In this document: piece after piece, positions 18,466 through 27,464 of the stretch
How the letters are laid out: every line of letters starts with the position of its first letter
Numbering within the stretch: position 1 is the stretch's first letter
Assembly: GCA_026393115.1 (NCBI GenBank)
Contig: JAPLAU010000031.1
Span: 30,259 to 94,258, forward strand
Length of the DNA: 64,000 nucleotides
Source of the DNA: Actinomycetota bacterium
GTDB lineage: Bacteria > Actinomycetota > Actinomycetes > S36-B12 > CAIYMF01
Direction: 5' to 3'
Notes under the pieces: model-generated
Databases searched by the model: none
What the model saw: only the letters and a program-made list of their open reading frames with translations
Told to the model about the DNA's origin: nothing
Made by a program: the position numbers and the translations under genes

Positions 18466-19464
18466 TTAGCCGAGCCGAGTTCCGTCAGCCAACACCGCAC
18501 CCTGCAACACCGTGCCTTCAGGTAAGACGCAGCCGCGACCGATCGCACTGTTTGTCACGCGACTGCCCGACCCGATCAGGGTGTCGGCGAGTACCACGGA
18601 GCCATCGATCACCGCTCCGGATCCAACATGTGAGCCTGCGCCAATACATGAACCGGCCGTCAACACCGCATCGTTGGCGACCGTTGCGCCGTCGAGTACT
18701 AACGCATCGCCTGTCCGTCCTGACAACACTGGCGACGGTGCGCGTCCCAACACCAGGTCACACGATCCGCGCACGTAGGCCAAGGGCGTACCGAGGTCGA
18801 GCCAGTAGCCGTTGTCAACGACTCCGTAGACCAATGCACCCGACTCAAGAAGTTCCGGGAACGTCTCGCGTTCAACAGAGACCGGGCGCCCTTGCGGAAT
18901 CGCATCGATCACCGAGCGTCGAAACACGTAGCAGCCCGCATTGATTTGATCGGTCACGATCTCTTCAGGCGTTTGCGGCTTCTCAAGGAACGCGGTGACC
19001 CGCGACTCGCTATCGGTTGGCACGAGCCCGTAGGCCCGCGGATCATCGACTTGCGTCAAGTAGAGGGTGACGTCGGCATCGCGCTGCTGATGTGATTCGA
19101 GCAAGTGCCGAAGATCGACTCCCGTCAAGATGTCACCGTTGAAAACTAGTACCGGCTCATCAGGACCTGACTTCAGCAGCGACGCAACGTTGCGAATCGC
19201 CCCACCTGTTCCGAGCGGAACCTCTTCGGTGGCGTACACGAGTTCGACCCCGAGATGCTCACCCTCACCGAAATGTTCACGGAAGACTTCGGCTCGATAG
19301 GACGTTCCTAGGATGACGCGAGTGACCCCGGCATCACGGGCACGCGCAATCTGATGCTCAGTAACGGGTGAACCAGCCACGGGCAGCATGGGCTTGGGAG
19401 TGTTCGCGGTCAGCGGGCGCAACCGCGTGCCTTGTCCACCCACCAAAAGTACGGCCTCAGTCAC
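18466..19464 (-). CDS. manC: Mannose-1-phosphate guanylyltransferase (NDP-sugar pyrophosphorylase)
   Basis: Nucleotidyltransferase of 332 residues making GDP-mannose from mannose-1-phosphate and GTP. It starts with the signature LVGGQGTRLRPLTANTPKPMLPVAG, has FNGDIL as the metal site and FLEKP further on. The C-terminal 100 residues are left-handed beta-helix hexapeptide repeats (such as VGSGAVIDGSVVLADT). The equivalent gene in mycobacteria (Rv3264c) lies at the same place after fbiB. Specificity for GTP rather than UTP or dTTP is inferred from this context and from the mannose genes at 6.5-9.4 kb. The start is a GTG at 19464, only 41 bases from the divergent gene at 19506, so the two promoters must overlap. 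Confidence 0.85.
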   Translation of the reverse strand: MTEAVLLVGGQGTRLRPLTANTPKPMLPVAGSPVTEHQIARARDAGVTRVILGTSYRAEVFREHFGEGEHLGVELVYATEEVPLGTGGAIRNVASLLKSGPDEPVLVFNGDILTGVDLRHLLESHQQRDADVTLYLTQVDDPRAYGLVPTDSESRVTAFLEKPQTPEEIVTDQINAGCYVFRRSVIDAIPQGRPVSVERETFPELLESGALVYGVVDNGYWLDLGTPLAYVRGSCDLVLGRAPSPVLSGRTGDALVLDGATVANDAVLTAGSCIGAGSHVGSGAVIDGSVVLADTLIGSGSRVTNSAIGRGCVLPEGTVLQGAVLADGTRLG

Positions 19465-19505
19465 CCTCCCACTCTGACATGCGGGCTGCCGCTAACGTGA
19501 AGGTG

Positions 19506-20237
19506 ATGCCCGATCAGACCAGCACCCTCGAGAGCCTGCGCCGGCGACAATTAGCCGAGCACGGTCCGCAACCATGCGTGACGTGGTACGACCTGTCGAC
19601 AGGTGAACGCACCGAATTGTCGAACACCACCTTCGACAATTGGGTGGCCAAGACCGCCAATCTCATGGTTGAACTCGGAATAGGCGCCGGCGACACCGTT
19701 GCTGTTGACCTCCCCCCTCACTGGCAGCGCAATGTGTGGTGGGCAGCCATCTGGGCGATGGGCGCGGTGCTAGACAGTCACGGCAGCGATGCCTCTGGGC
19801 CCGCACTGATGGTGTGCACCCTCGATCGCGCCACCGCATCCGACGCCGATGAAACCGTCGTCTGCAGCCTGCTTCCATTGGGTCGACCTCTGCCCGACCC
19901 CCCACCGGCTAGCTGCATCGACTACGCACTCGACGTGCGTACGCAGCCCGACCGTTTCAGTGCGCCATTACCCGTCGCAACCGACGATGCACTCATCAGC
20001 GAAACGACTGTCATGAGTAATGCAGACGTCATCGTCGCGGTACAGGGCGAGGTGACGCGTCGGGGACTCACAACCTCGGCTCGACTACTGGTCGAAAGCG
20101 ACAGCGATGCGGTACTCGCGCACGTCGCCGCACTGCTTGTCGGAGGGTCACAGGTGATTGTCGGTGGAGACACCATGCCCGCTGGTGCACCACTCGATCG
20201 CATCGTGACCGACGAACGCACGACGAATCGTTGGTGA
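19506..20237 (+). CDS. TIGR03089 family protein (AMP-binding-like fragment)
   Basis: Actinobacterial conserved protein of 243 residues of the TIGR03089 group, which resembles the N-terminal part of acyl-CoA synthetases but is too short to be an active adenylating enzyme. ATLSTGER-like text is followed by TTFDNWVAKTANLMVELGIGAGDTVAVDLPPHWQ, as in AMP-binding proteins, and no AMP-binding P-loop or C-terminal lid is present. The start ATG at 19506 stands seven bases after TAACGT, a leaderless arrangement. It ends 11 bases before the stop of the convergent wall protein gene. In mycobacteria the homologue lies close to the LCP gene, as it does here. The function is unknown. Confidence 0.8.
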   Translation: MPDQTSTLESLRRRQLAEHGPQPCVTWYDLSTGERTELSNTTFDNWVAKTANLMVELGIGAGDTVAVDLPPHWQRNVWWAAIWAMGAVLDSHGSDASGPALMVCTLDRATASDADETVVCSLLPLGRPLPDPPPASCIDYALDVRTQPDRFSAPLPVATDDALISETTVMSNADVIVAVQGEVTRRGLTTSARLLVESDSDAVLAHVAALLVGGSQVIVGGDTMPAGAPLDRIVTDERTTNRW

Positions 20238-20248
20238 CATCAGCCCGA

Positions 20249-23200
20249 TCAGGCGACTTGCTTTACCCACTGCGATGGCAAGTCCATCGCACGCCGGAAT
20301 GTAGCTCCGCTGATCGACGCCTTCACGCCCGTTGACGAAGTCGCCGTCAGTACGCGCGCGGTACCCGACGCCAACCGCTTCGTCACTGCCACCGACACGA
20401 CATCGGCAAGACCGAACGCAGACGCCATCGTTTCTTGGTCACGCACCCGCGGACGCCACTGTGCAAACGACGGACTGTTGCGCGTGTTAAGGCTCCAATG
20501 ATCGTCGACCGAACGCGCCCAGGCTAGCGGCGGATCACCCCACACGTCCTCGTTGTTCTGTGTTCGGCCGCCCGTTGAATCGGTGTAAAAGGCCGTGATG
20601 ACGGTGCCGTGGAAGGTGATCGCTTGGCCCATGGTCGGCGGAGCAACTCCACCGGGGACACTGAACGGAACCACTGATGTCGAATCGACGGCAGCACGCC
20701 ACGCGGGCGAGTAACTACCTTCGTCGGTCTTCACCCATCCAAGGAATGTCTGGTCGTAGTAGGGGCCACCACCGTCGTCACTGTGGCACAGGCAGTCCTT
20801 GCGCGCACCGGCCTTCCACTGCGCGTACGCGTACGAACGCGAGGCGAGAATCTGCGCCTGCAACGCCGCAAGTGGCCACGACGCTTCGACTTCGGCAATG
20901 CCGTAGAGGTACTCGTCGTGCAGTCGCACGTTGTTGAGCACCATCATCCCAGCCGGTGACGACGACGTGGCCGCGATCGTGCGCAGGTCGATACTTCCGT
21001 AGCGGTAGCGGTGTTGCGCATCGCGGAATGAGTCGCCAGGGCCCACGAGGTTGACCAGCGTCCCACCGGTTCCGAGTGCACCTGAGGAGCGATTGCCCGC
21101 CCACGTGACTCGTACAAACGTCGTGCGGCCAATAACCAGTGTCGGCCCGCCCGAGGTGCGACGCGTCACCACGATGAGGCCGCCGCTGAACGTAAAGCGA
21201 AAGACGTCGCGCGCGGTTCCGATGACCGTGCGACCACCGCTGATCTTGATGCGTACGCCGCCGCCGGTACCAGCGACCAACTGCTCAGTACGCAACGAGG
21301 CAACAGACACGCGATGCAATAGCGCGACAGCCAAGATCACCGAATCGTTGATGGGAGTCACCGCAGTATCGGTGTAGTAGTGAGTGACGATCTGCTCAGC
21401 AGTGCGACCTTCCCGTGCCTGGCCGTACGCACCAGCCTGTGACAACCCAATTCCGTGACCCCAGCCGCTACCCGTGATCGTGAAACTCGCTGGAATGGGA
21501 GTGGGCCGCGGCGTTGTGGTGGGCACTACTGCCGACGAGCCGCGATGCGCGACGCCAGCAAGGGAGAACGGAGCCGGAGCGCGATCAAGCAATTGACGAG
21601 CAACTCGAGTCAACACGACATCGGATGCCTGCAGCGGCGACGCGACGGCGGCCAGCTCGACGACTTCGGGACGCACACCGAGCCACGACACGACTGCGGG
21701 AACAAGTCCGGTGGGGGTGACGGGAAGGAGGGGTCGACCCAGCGCCGCCGCGAGAGACGCCTCGGTACGTGAACGCGAAGGAACGAGAATCGCGCGGTCG
21801 CCACCGGTCGTTGGCGACAAGCGAATGGCAAGCGTCGCGGGGTCGGTGCTCCAGATGCGCACGGCGTGCAGTGATGCGCGTAACGCAGTGCTGATCAGCG
21901 CTGCGGGAGCGATCACAGCACCTGTGGTAATTCCTCGCTGGGCGACGAAGGTGCGTGTCGCAGCAGGAATCGAGCGCACGCCCACGATGAGCAGCGGACG
22001 GCCAGTGCGCGCCGCCGCGGCAGCAGCAAGCGCCGATTCGGCAGGAAGAGACACCGGGTCGATGTAGATGGCACCGCGGCTTCCCTGCGCGTTGAGCGCC
22101 TTGGCAACGGCGACTGCGGTGGTGGCCAGATCTACGCCGCCGTACCGCTGGCTTCCAATGCCGCGCACTGCAAGTTGCTTGACCAGCGCCGCACTGAGCC
22201 GGTCGGTGCCACCCACGAGAATGACCGAACGCACGCCACGAGCCGTGAGCTCAGCGAGCACCTGCTCGGGGATTGCACTGGGCTGAACCACGAACACGGG
22301 AAGGTGTCGTGCGTGCGCAAGGGGGGCAGCAACCTGCTGGTAGCCCAAATCCGACGCCACCGTGCCGGGAACGAGTACGGCCGAGGCTGCCGACGGTTCT
22401 GCCCAACGACCAAGCTGTACCGACATGGCGGCCGCTGAAGAACCTGTTGTGCGCGTCACCGACTCACATGGTCCGGCGGGCACTCCTCTGGGCGCCGTCA
22501 CGCGCACGGTCACCGCGCGTAGCGGCGCGTACTGGCCACCATCGACGGCGCTTCCGGTGAATGTCACCTTGAAGACTCCGGGAGTAACTGGCACGCCCAA
22601 CGAGTCACGCAAGTTCCACAACGCGTTTAGCGGACCCGGGTACGTCTGTCGACCGCGCAGCACGCGCACAGCGTCGTTGACGCAGGCAGACGTCACGGTC
22701 ATCGTCCACGCCATCGCACGCGTGGTCATCGGCGAGAGCGTGACGCCACTGGGCGCCCGGTACGCAACTGTCATGGCCGACAGTGATCCGAAACTGGGGG
22801 CGGGCTTGGGAAGCGACGGGATCAACGATGCAGCGATCGTGCGGATCTGGCCCATGCGTGCGAGCAAATTACGACCAGGGCAGGTCGTGACGGCGAGGTC
22901 AGAATCAGCGGAGATCACCGGAACCGTGGCCACCTGCCCGGCCTTGAATCGCGAAGTTCCACCACTGGCGTCACTGGTGAGTTGTTCAGTGGCCAGCGGA
23001 TTACGACCGTACGGCGCCAACTTCCAGGCCATCACCCGAGCGATCGACGCAACCATCGCTTCTCCGGTAGCCGCTGGAAGCGGATTCACTTCGAAGTCGC
23101 CCATCGCCGCAACACCCACGGTCTCGCGGTTGAAGCCGAGCGCGTGATCGCCCATCACGGCTTTGTCCATGCCGCCAGCACGGCCCTCAAAAACGCGTCC

Positions 23201-23953
23201 GTAACTGTCGACCATGGCGTTCCACACGATGTCGGAATACCCGGGGCCACCCTTGGCTATGGGGGTCGTGTACCAGTCATAAAGCGCGCGAATGAATTGG
23301 TAGGCCTCGGCCTGCGTGTAGGTGGTCCAACCCAAGGTGTGGTGCAACACGCCGACCTTAAGCGTCGAGCTATAGGCGGGAGTTCCAGTGCGACGAGTTT
23401 CGTCTGCACCCCACTGCGCGCGCGTGATGATGGCCGGCGCGGCGACGCTGCGAGTGATGGGAGCGGATGCCGAGTCGGCGGGAGCAGCCGGCGAGTTGAT
23501 GGCCACCAGTTGCACGTCGATGGGGGCGATGCCCGAAGTATTGCGAATTGTCACACGCACGGCAGTCGCCGCATGAGTCACGAGCGGCTCGACCGCGGTG
23601 CGACCATCGCGTGGGTCACCTTCAACACCGAGTTCGTAGGCGTTCCCCCAGACACCGGTTTCAAGGGCACTGACCTCAACGTGCGTGCCTGCCTGCGCTG
23701 CGCCCGCCCACGACACTCCCAGCACGGTGGCCGAGTTCACCGCGACATCACCCGAGGTGAACACGGTGCGCAGGGCGGTCGAGTTCGTCGCGAGGGTACG
23801 CACTGAGTGGTTCGACAGCGAGAGGGTACTGCTTTGCGGAGATACCGGACTGGCCACCGAAGCTTTCACTGTTCCGGCGTATGAGGGGGACGCAAGGGCA
23901 AGAACGGCCCCAGCGGCGGCCATGACCGCCACGATTGATGCGGTGCGTCTCAT
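20249..23953 (-). CDS. Multidomain wall protein: amidase, CWB2-like repeats, SpoIID
   Basis: Secreted protein of 1234 residues with a signal peptide (about 1-27, ending SYAG). A PGRP/amidase type 2 domain (about 155-350) includes LHHTLGWTTYTQ, VWNAMVDSYGRVFEGR and TTCPGRNL, which supply the zinc-type His and Cys positions. A FlgD-like Ig domain follows (about 400-490, with NLRDSLGVPVTPGVF). Next is a region like cell-wall-binding repeat 2 (about 510-770, with VILVGGTDRLSAALV and RYGGVDLATTA). Last is a SpoIID domain (about 800-1230) with GWGHGIGLSQAGAYGQA and YGIAEVEASWPLAALQAQ. Amidases cut the peptide from glycan and SpoIID-type enzymes cut denuded glycan, so both steps may lie in one chain. 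The start at 23953 has GGAGG eight bases upstream; the upstream ATG at 23977 has none. Confidence 0.88.
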   Translation of the reverse strand: MRRTASIVAVMAAAGAVLALASPSYAGTVKASVASPVSPQSSTLSLSNHSVRTLATNSTALRTVFTSGDVAVNSATVLGVSWAGAAQAGTHVEVSALETGVWGNAYELGVEGDPRDGRTAVEPLVTHAATAVRVTIRNTSGIAPIDVQLVAINSPAAPADSASAPITRSVAAPAIITRAQWGADETRRTGTPAYSSTLKVGVLHHTLGWTTYTQAEAYQFIRALYDWYTTPIAKGGPGYSDIVWNAMVDSYGRVFEGRAGGMDKAVMGDHALGFNRETVGVAAMGDFEVNPLPAATGEAMVASIARVMAWKLAPYGRNPLATEQLTSDASGGTSRFKAGQVATVPVISADSDLAVTTCPGRNLLARMGQIRTIAASLIPSLPKPAPSFGSLSAMTVAYRAPSGVTLSPMTTRAMAWTMTVTSACVNDAVRVLRGRQTYPGPLNALWNLRDSLGVPVTPGVFKVTFTGSAVDGGQYAPLRAVTVRVTAPRGVPAGPCESVTRTTGSSAAAMSVQLGRWAEPSAASAVLVPGTVASDLGYQQVAAPLAHARHLPVFVVQPSAIPEQVLAELTARGVRSVILVGGTDRLSAALVKQLAVRGIGSQRYGGVDLATTAVAVAKALNAQGSRGAIYIDPVSLPAESALAAAAAARTGRPLLIVGVRSIPAATRTFVAQRGITTGAVIAPAALISTALRASLHAVRIWSTDPATLAIRLSPTTGGDRAILVPSRSRTEASLAAALGRPLLPVTPTGLVPAVVSWLGVRPEVVELAAVASPLQASDVVLTRVARQLLDRAPAPFSLAGVAHRGSSAVVPTTTPRPTPIPASFTITGSGWGHGIGLSQAGAYGQAREGRTAEQIVTHYYTDTAVTPINDSVILAVALLHRVSVASLRTEQLVAGTGGGVRIKISGGRTVIGTARDVFRFTFSGGLIVVTRRTSGGPTLVIGRTTFVRVTWAGNRSSGALGTGGTLVNLVGPGDSFRDAQHRYRYGSIDLRTIAATSSSPAGMMVLNNVRLHDEYLYGIAEVEASWPLAALQAQILASRSYAYAQWKAGARKDCLCHSDDGGGPYYDQTFLGWVKTDEGSYSPAWRAAVDSTSVVPFSVPGGVAPPTMGQAITFHGTVITAFYTDSTGGRTQNNEDVWGDPPLAWARSVDDHWSLNTRNSPSFAQWRPRVRDQETMASAFGLADVVSVAVTKRLASGTARVLTATSSTGVKASISGATFRRAMDLPSQWVKQVA

Positions 23954-24059
23954 TTCCAGCCCTCCGCTCCTCGGCATGACTCACGAGGGGTGTAAAACCC
24001 CACATATGATTCGTCGGCGGGTTCGGGGCCACCTTGAGCACCCGGCAAGGAATAGTTTC

Positions 24060-25058
24060 TCAGTGCTCCCGAGGTCCTGTCACGAATCCGATTCCCCAAG
24101 ACCAGTGCATCACGACATAGGCCACGGGAAGTTCGACATGCGCCCGTATGGGCAGTCCTCGGCCCAGAATGGCCCCTCCTGCAGTCACGGCCGCCGCGTA
24201 GCCCACCGGCACGAGGAATCCCGCTAGGAGCCAGCGTGAGCCGGTCGCGGCCCCCACGACCCCCGTGACTGTTCCTGCGGTCACGGCCGCCACCATGGCC
24301 GGCGGCGCGAGGTAGCGCAGGCTGCCGGGCAAACGGCGCGTCTCCGGGTGGCGGCGCATGACGACCCGTCGCCATTGTCCGTATTGTCGGTATTGCCGTG
24401 CGAGGGCGGCAACCGAAGACCGCGGTCGGTACACCACGCGCATCGCGGGAGTGAACCACACCACACCGCCCGAATTCCGGATCCGGTGATTCATCTCCCA
24501 GTCCTGCGCGCGCACCATCGACTCGTCGTAGCCGCCCACCCGCTCAAGTGCCGACCGACGGAAGACCCCGAGGTACACCGTGGGCGCCTCGCCCTCTTGG
24601 CCCCCGATATGAAACGGCGCTCCCCCGACACCGAGTGCGGTAGTCATCGCGCGAGCGACCGCCTGCTCGAAATCGGTGACCCCTTCTGCCGCCATGATGC
24701 CGCCGACATTGTCGGCACCCGTGCGTTCGAGAGTCTCGACTGCGGTGCGCACATAGTCGGCGGGCAAGAGCGCGTGTCCGTCACATCGCACGATGATGTC
24801 GGCCGACGAGGCGGCAATGGCGAGGTTGAGACCGGCCGGCGTAGCACCCGTGAGATTGGACACAACACGGATGCGAGCATCGCCTTGAGCCAACTCGCGC
24901 GCGATCTCATCGGTGGCGTCGCTTGACGGGCCCAGTGCCAGCACTACTTCCAGCGAGCCGTCGTACTGCTGGGCAAGTAGTTGCTCCACCGCTTCACGCA
25001 GGTGCCGCTCCTCATTGAGGATCGGCACCACAATCGACACCGCTGGCCACTCACGCAT
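24060..25058 (-). CDS. Family 2 glycosyltransferase (ExoA-like)
   Basis: A 332-residue glycosyltransferase with an N-terminal GT-A domain. VSIVVPILNEERHLREAVEQLL, LALGPSSDATDE, VRCDGHALLPADYV (the DxD-like metal site) and RAQDWEMNHRIRNSGG are visible, so donor sugar nucleotide binding is intact. Two or three membrane helices fill the C-terminus (about residues 240-325), as in succinoglycan ExoA-type enzymes. It is the last of four consecutive minus-strand genes (26505, 26116, 25070, 24060) that look like one envelope-glycan cassette. The start is ATG 25058; a GTG two codons earlier is possible. The exact sugar and acceptor are not predictable. Confidence 0.85.
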   Translation of the reverse strand: MREWPAVSIVVPILNEERHLREAVEQLLAQQYDGSLEVVLALGPSSDATDEIARELAQGDARIRVVSNLTGATPAGLNLAIAASSADIIVRCDGHALLPADYVRTAVETLERTGADNVGGIMAAEGVTDFEQAVARAMTTALGVGGAPFHIGGQEGEAPTVYLGVFRRSALERVGGYDESMVRAQDWEMNHRIRNSGGVVWFTPAMRVVYRPRSSVAALARQYRQYGQWRRVVMRRHPETRRLPGSLRYLAPPAMVAAVTAGTVTGVVGAATGSRWLLAGFLVPVGYAAAVTAGGAILGRGLPIRAHVELPVAYVVMHWSWGIGFVTGPREH

Positions 25059-25069
25059 GGTCACTCACC

Positions 25070-26116
25070 CTAGCGACGCGGGCCGGGTGACAGTCGACGC
25101 ATGGCCCAGCCCCAGTACCCCTCGAGCACGGTGTTGGCGATGGCGGGCACGCTTTGACCAAACGCCGGCGGCGGGTCAACGCGAGCGCTGAGCTTGGGCA
25201 GAATCTGCGAATCTGGAATGCGGCGGGCCTTCGCAACCCGGATGCGCCGTTCGGCGAGGTACTCGCGGTGTTGCCACACCCACTTCCACGCAGCGACCTT
25301 CGAACCGCCCCACCCTTGAACAGATGCGGGCACGAGCGAGCCAAGTTCGACGGCCGCCAACATCGGATACACGTAACGGCGCGTACGCGGTTCGTAGAGG
25401 GTTAACGCGTTGATGAGTCGACCTCGCTCAAGCAGAAACCACTTCGACGGATTGCGCCCAAACTCGTAGTGATGCAGACTCACCGCGGCGGGCTCAAAAC
25501 GCACCGTGCGACCCGATTGCCAGGTGCGAATCGATAAGTCGACGTCCTCGCCGTAGGCAAAGTACTCGGCGTCGAATCCCCCGAGTTCATCCCACACCGT
25601 GCGTCGCACAGCAAAGGTGGCGCCGGAAATGCACGTGACTTCACCGGCCACGGCATGGTCGGCCGCAGGCTCTCCCATTGAGCCGGCCCAGGTGTACCCG
25701 AGATAGTGCATCGGGTTTCCTGCGGCATTCACCAGTTCGGGGCGATCTCCCAGTCGCACCGAGGCCGTGACGAGACCGACCGATTCGTCGCGCAACACCG
25801 CTGCCAGTGCCTCGAGCGCCCCCGGTTCGAGCACGGCATCGGAATTGACGAAGGCCACGACGAGTGAATCCGTGTGCCGCACCCCTTCGTTGCATCCCTC
25901 CGCAAATCCGAGGTTGTCATGAGGTCGCACGACGCGAAGCCGAGCATCGGTGGGCAGGTCATCGCAGCCCGAACCTTCAACTCCGTTGTCGACGAGCACG
26001 CACTCGCGGAGTACCTCGCCCTGAGTGAGGATCGCCGCGATGCACTGCGCGAGCCACGGTTCATGGCCATACCCAAGAACCACCACTGCCACGGTCGCCG
26101 GATCACCAGGCCGCAT
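25070..26116 (-). CDS. Family 2 glycosyltransferase, rhamnosyltransferase-like
   Basis: A 348-residue cytoplasmic-face glycosyltransferase. The GT-A fold shows VAVVVLGYGHEPWLAQCIAAIL, LVDNGVEGSG, DNLGFAEGCNEGVRH, VNSDAVLEPGALEAL and FGGFDAEYF-like text (GGFDAEYFAYGEDVDLSIR). The last of these carries the catalytic-base ED typical of GT2 rhamnosyltransferases such as WbbL. Mycobacterial WbbL, which attaches rhamnose to the decaprenyl-linked wall linker, lies in a similar neighbourhood, so a linkage-unit role is possible; this is inference. Its start ATG overlaps the stop of the DUF2304 gene at base 26116. No membrane helices are evident; the C-terminus is basic and may be membrane-associated. 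Confidence 0.85.
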   Translation of the reverse strand: MRPGDPATVAVVVLGYGHEPWLAQCIAAILTQGEVLRECVLVDNGVEGSGCDDLPTDARLRVVRPHDNLGFAEGCNEGVRHTDSLVVAFVNSDAVLEPGALEALAAVLRDESVGLVTASVRLGDRPELVNAAGNPMHYLGYTWAGSMGEPAADHAVAGEVTCISGATFAVRRTVWDELGGFDAEYFAYGEDVDLSIRTWQSGRTVRFEPAAVSLHHYEFGRNPSKWFLLERGRLINALTLYEPRTRRYVYPMLAAVELGSLVPASVQGWGGSKVAAWKWVWQHREYLAERRIRVAKARRIPDSQILPKLSARVDPPPAFGQSVPAIANTVLEGYWGWAMRRLSPGPRR

Positions 26117-26505
26117 CAGGACTCCGGCGGCGGTTCGTTCTGCGGTGGTCGCGCCACGGGGGGAGGAGTTCCATCAATGCGCGCACGCAGCAATGCGAGT
26201 TCCTCGGCGAGGCGTTGAGACTCATCTTCAAGCCGCCCCACTTCCAAGCTCAACTGAAGACTGACGAAGAGCAGCACCACTCCCCCGGCGAAGAACACCA
26301 GATTCGACGGAACACCGAATCCGAGAGTGGAGGAGAACCAGAAAAGAATCGAGGGAAAGACAGCGAGCAGTAGCACCACTGTTCCGACCAGAAGCCACAG
26401 TGCTGCGTACTTCTCGCGAAGCCGACCACGTCGCAACAGTTCGAGAATGAGCAACATCAACAGCAAGCCGAGAACGACGGCTAACGGACTTCGGGCCGCA
26501 GACAT
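26116..26505 (-). CDS. DUF2304 family membrane protein
   Basis: A 129-residue membrane protein with three hydrophobic helices (about residues 8-26, 36-58 and 65-88) and a C-terminal amphipathic coiled-coil-like stretch (LEVGRLEDESQRLAEELALLRARI), then a proline-rich tail. This is the DUF2304 pattern. Genes of this kind almost always follow a DPM1-like glycosyltransferase, as here, and may act as its membrane partner or as a lipid-carrier flippase subunit. The ATG at 26505 overlaps the stop of the upstream glycosyltransferase (TGATG); a GTG at 26517 is an alternative start. Its own stop overlaps the next start. Confidence 0.82.
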   Translation of the reverse strand: MSAARSPLAVVLGLLLMLLILELLRRGRLREKYAALWLLVGTVVLLLAVFPSILFWFSSTLGFGVPSNLVFFAGGVVLLFVSLQLSLEVGRLEDESQRLAEELALLRARIDGTPPPVARPPQNEPPPES

Positions 26506-27254
26506 CACGCCACCCACTCACTCGAAGGCATCGGCGGGCGCCGGCGGACCACCGCAAGAAGAAGGACGAGAGCGGCCCTGAGCAAATAGGCCGTCGCTCG
26601 CAACGGACTCTGACTTGGTTGTCCGGCCGCACGGGGACGCATCGCAACGGGAACCTGCGCGATGCGCAGGCCCGCCTTGTGTGCGAGCACCAGCGACTCA
26701 ACAGTGTCGCCGAGATACTCCTGCGGATAGTCGCGAGCAAACAGTGGCAACGCCGCGGGTCCGGTGGCGCGGAAACCGGAGGTGACATCGGTGAGTCGAG
26801 TTCCGGTGATGCGGCTGAGCACTGCGGCCAGTCCACGCATCGCCCAGCGCCGTGGACCGCGAACTTGGTACTCGCCTTCGCCGGCGAAACGCGCACCGAT
26901 GACGATGTCGGCATCGCTCAGAGCCGCGAGTAACGCCGACACGGCAGCCGGGTCGTGCTGCCCGTCAGCATCGACCTGCACCACCGCATCGAAGTTGTTG
27001 CGCAGTGCGTAGAGGAATCCGGTGCGCATCGCGCCGCCGACTCCGACGTTGAACGGAACCGACACCACGGTGGCCCCTGCGTGCGCCGCCTCAGCTGCGG
27101 TGCCGTCGTGCGATCCATCGTTGACAACCAGCACCGGCCAGTGGGGCTCATGAGTGGCCAGTTCCATCAGCACCGGGCCAATGACGCCGGCCTCATTGAA
27201 TGCCGGAACCACGATGAGCGGTCGCTCAGGGAGAGCGGAACTCGGGGTCGGCAC
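26505..27254 (-). CDS. Polyprenol-phosphate mannosyltransferase-like GT2
   Basis: A 249-residue family 2 glycosyltransferase resembling DPM1/Ppm1. LIVVPAFNEAGVIGPVLMEL, VVNDGSHDGT, PFNVGVGGAMRTGF, QVDADGQHDP (the DxD metal site) and DVTSGFRAT are the class signatures. It probably transfers a sugar (mannose or glucose) from a nucleotide donor to polyprenyl phosphate, supplying a lipid-linked donor for extracytoplasmic glycosylation. It is the first gene of the four-gene glycan cassette. The GTG start follows TAGACT by six bases, so the transcript is probably leaderless, and a perfect Crp/GlxR-type site lies about 50 bases upstream of that start. The GDP-mannose made by the ManB/ManC enzymes in this window would fit as substrate (inference). 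Confidence 0.87.
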   Translation of the reverse strand: MPTPSSALPERPLIVVPAFNEAGVIGPVLMELATHEPHWPVLVVNDGSHDGTAAEAAHAGATVVSVPFNVGVGGAMRTGFLYALRNNFDAVVQVDADGQHDPAAVSALLAALSDADIVIGARFAGEGEYQVRGPRRWAMRGLAAVLSRITGTRLTDVTSGFRATGPAALPLFARDYPQEYLGDTVESLVLAHKAGLRIAQVPVAMRPRAAGQPSQSPLRATAYLLRAALVLLLAVVRRRPPMPSSEWVA

Positions 27255-27296
27255 CGCCCCAGTCTACGAGTACGCAGGAAATCCGACGCCCAAGAA

Positions 27297-27312
27297 TGTG
27301 ATCTGGCTCACA
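27297..27312. promoter_or_regulatory. Perfect Crp/GlxR-type binding site
   Basis: TGTGATCTGGCTCACA matches the TGTGA-N6-TCACA consensus of the Crp family exactly. It lies between the divergent glycosyltransferase (start 27254) and LCP gene (start 27465), centred about 50 bases upstream of the predicted leaderless start of the former. Confidence 0.65.
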
Positions 27313-27464
27313 TCATGAGGAGGGTCGCCCGCGTGGACTCTCATTCGACCCACGTGTGGTCGCTCTGCCTCGGGCACAATGGGAAGGACGCGCTCGTTGA
27401 GCAGTGGATGTGCGGGCAGCGCCCTCCGGCCGAAGGATGCGCGTGACGCGGAGGGAGGCAAACG

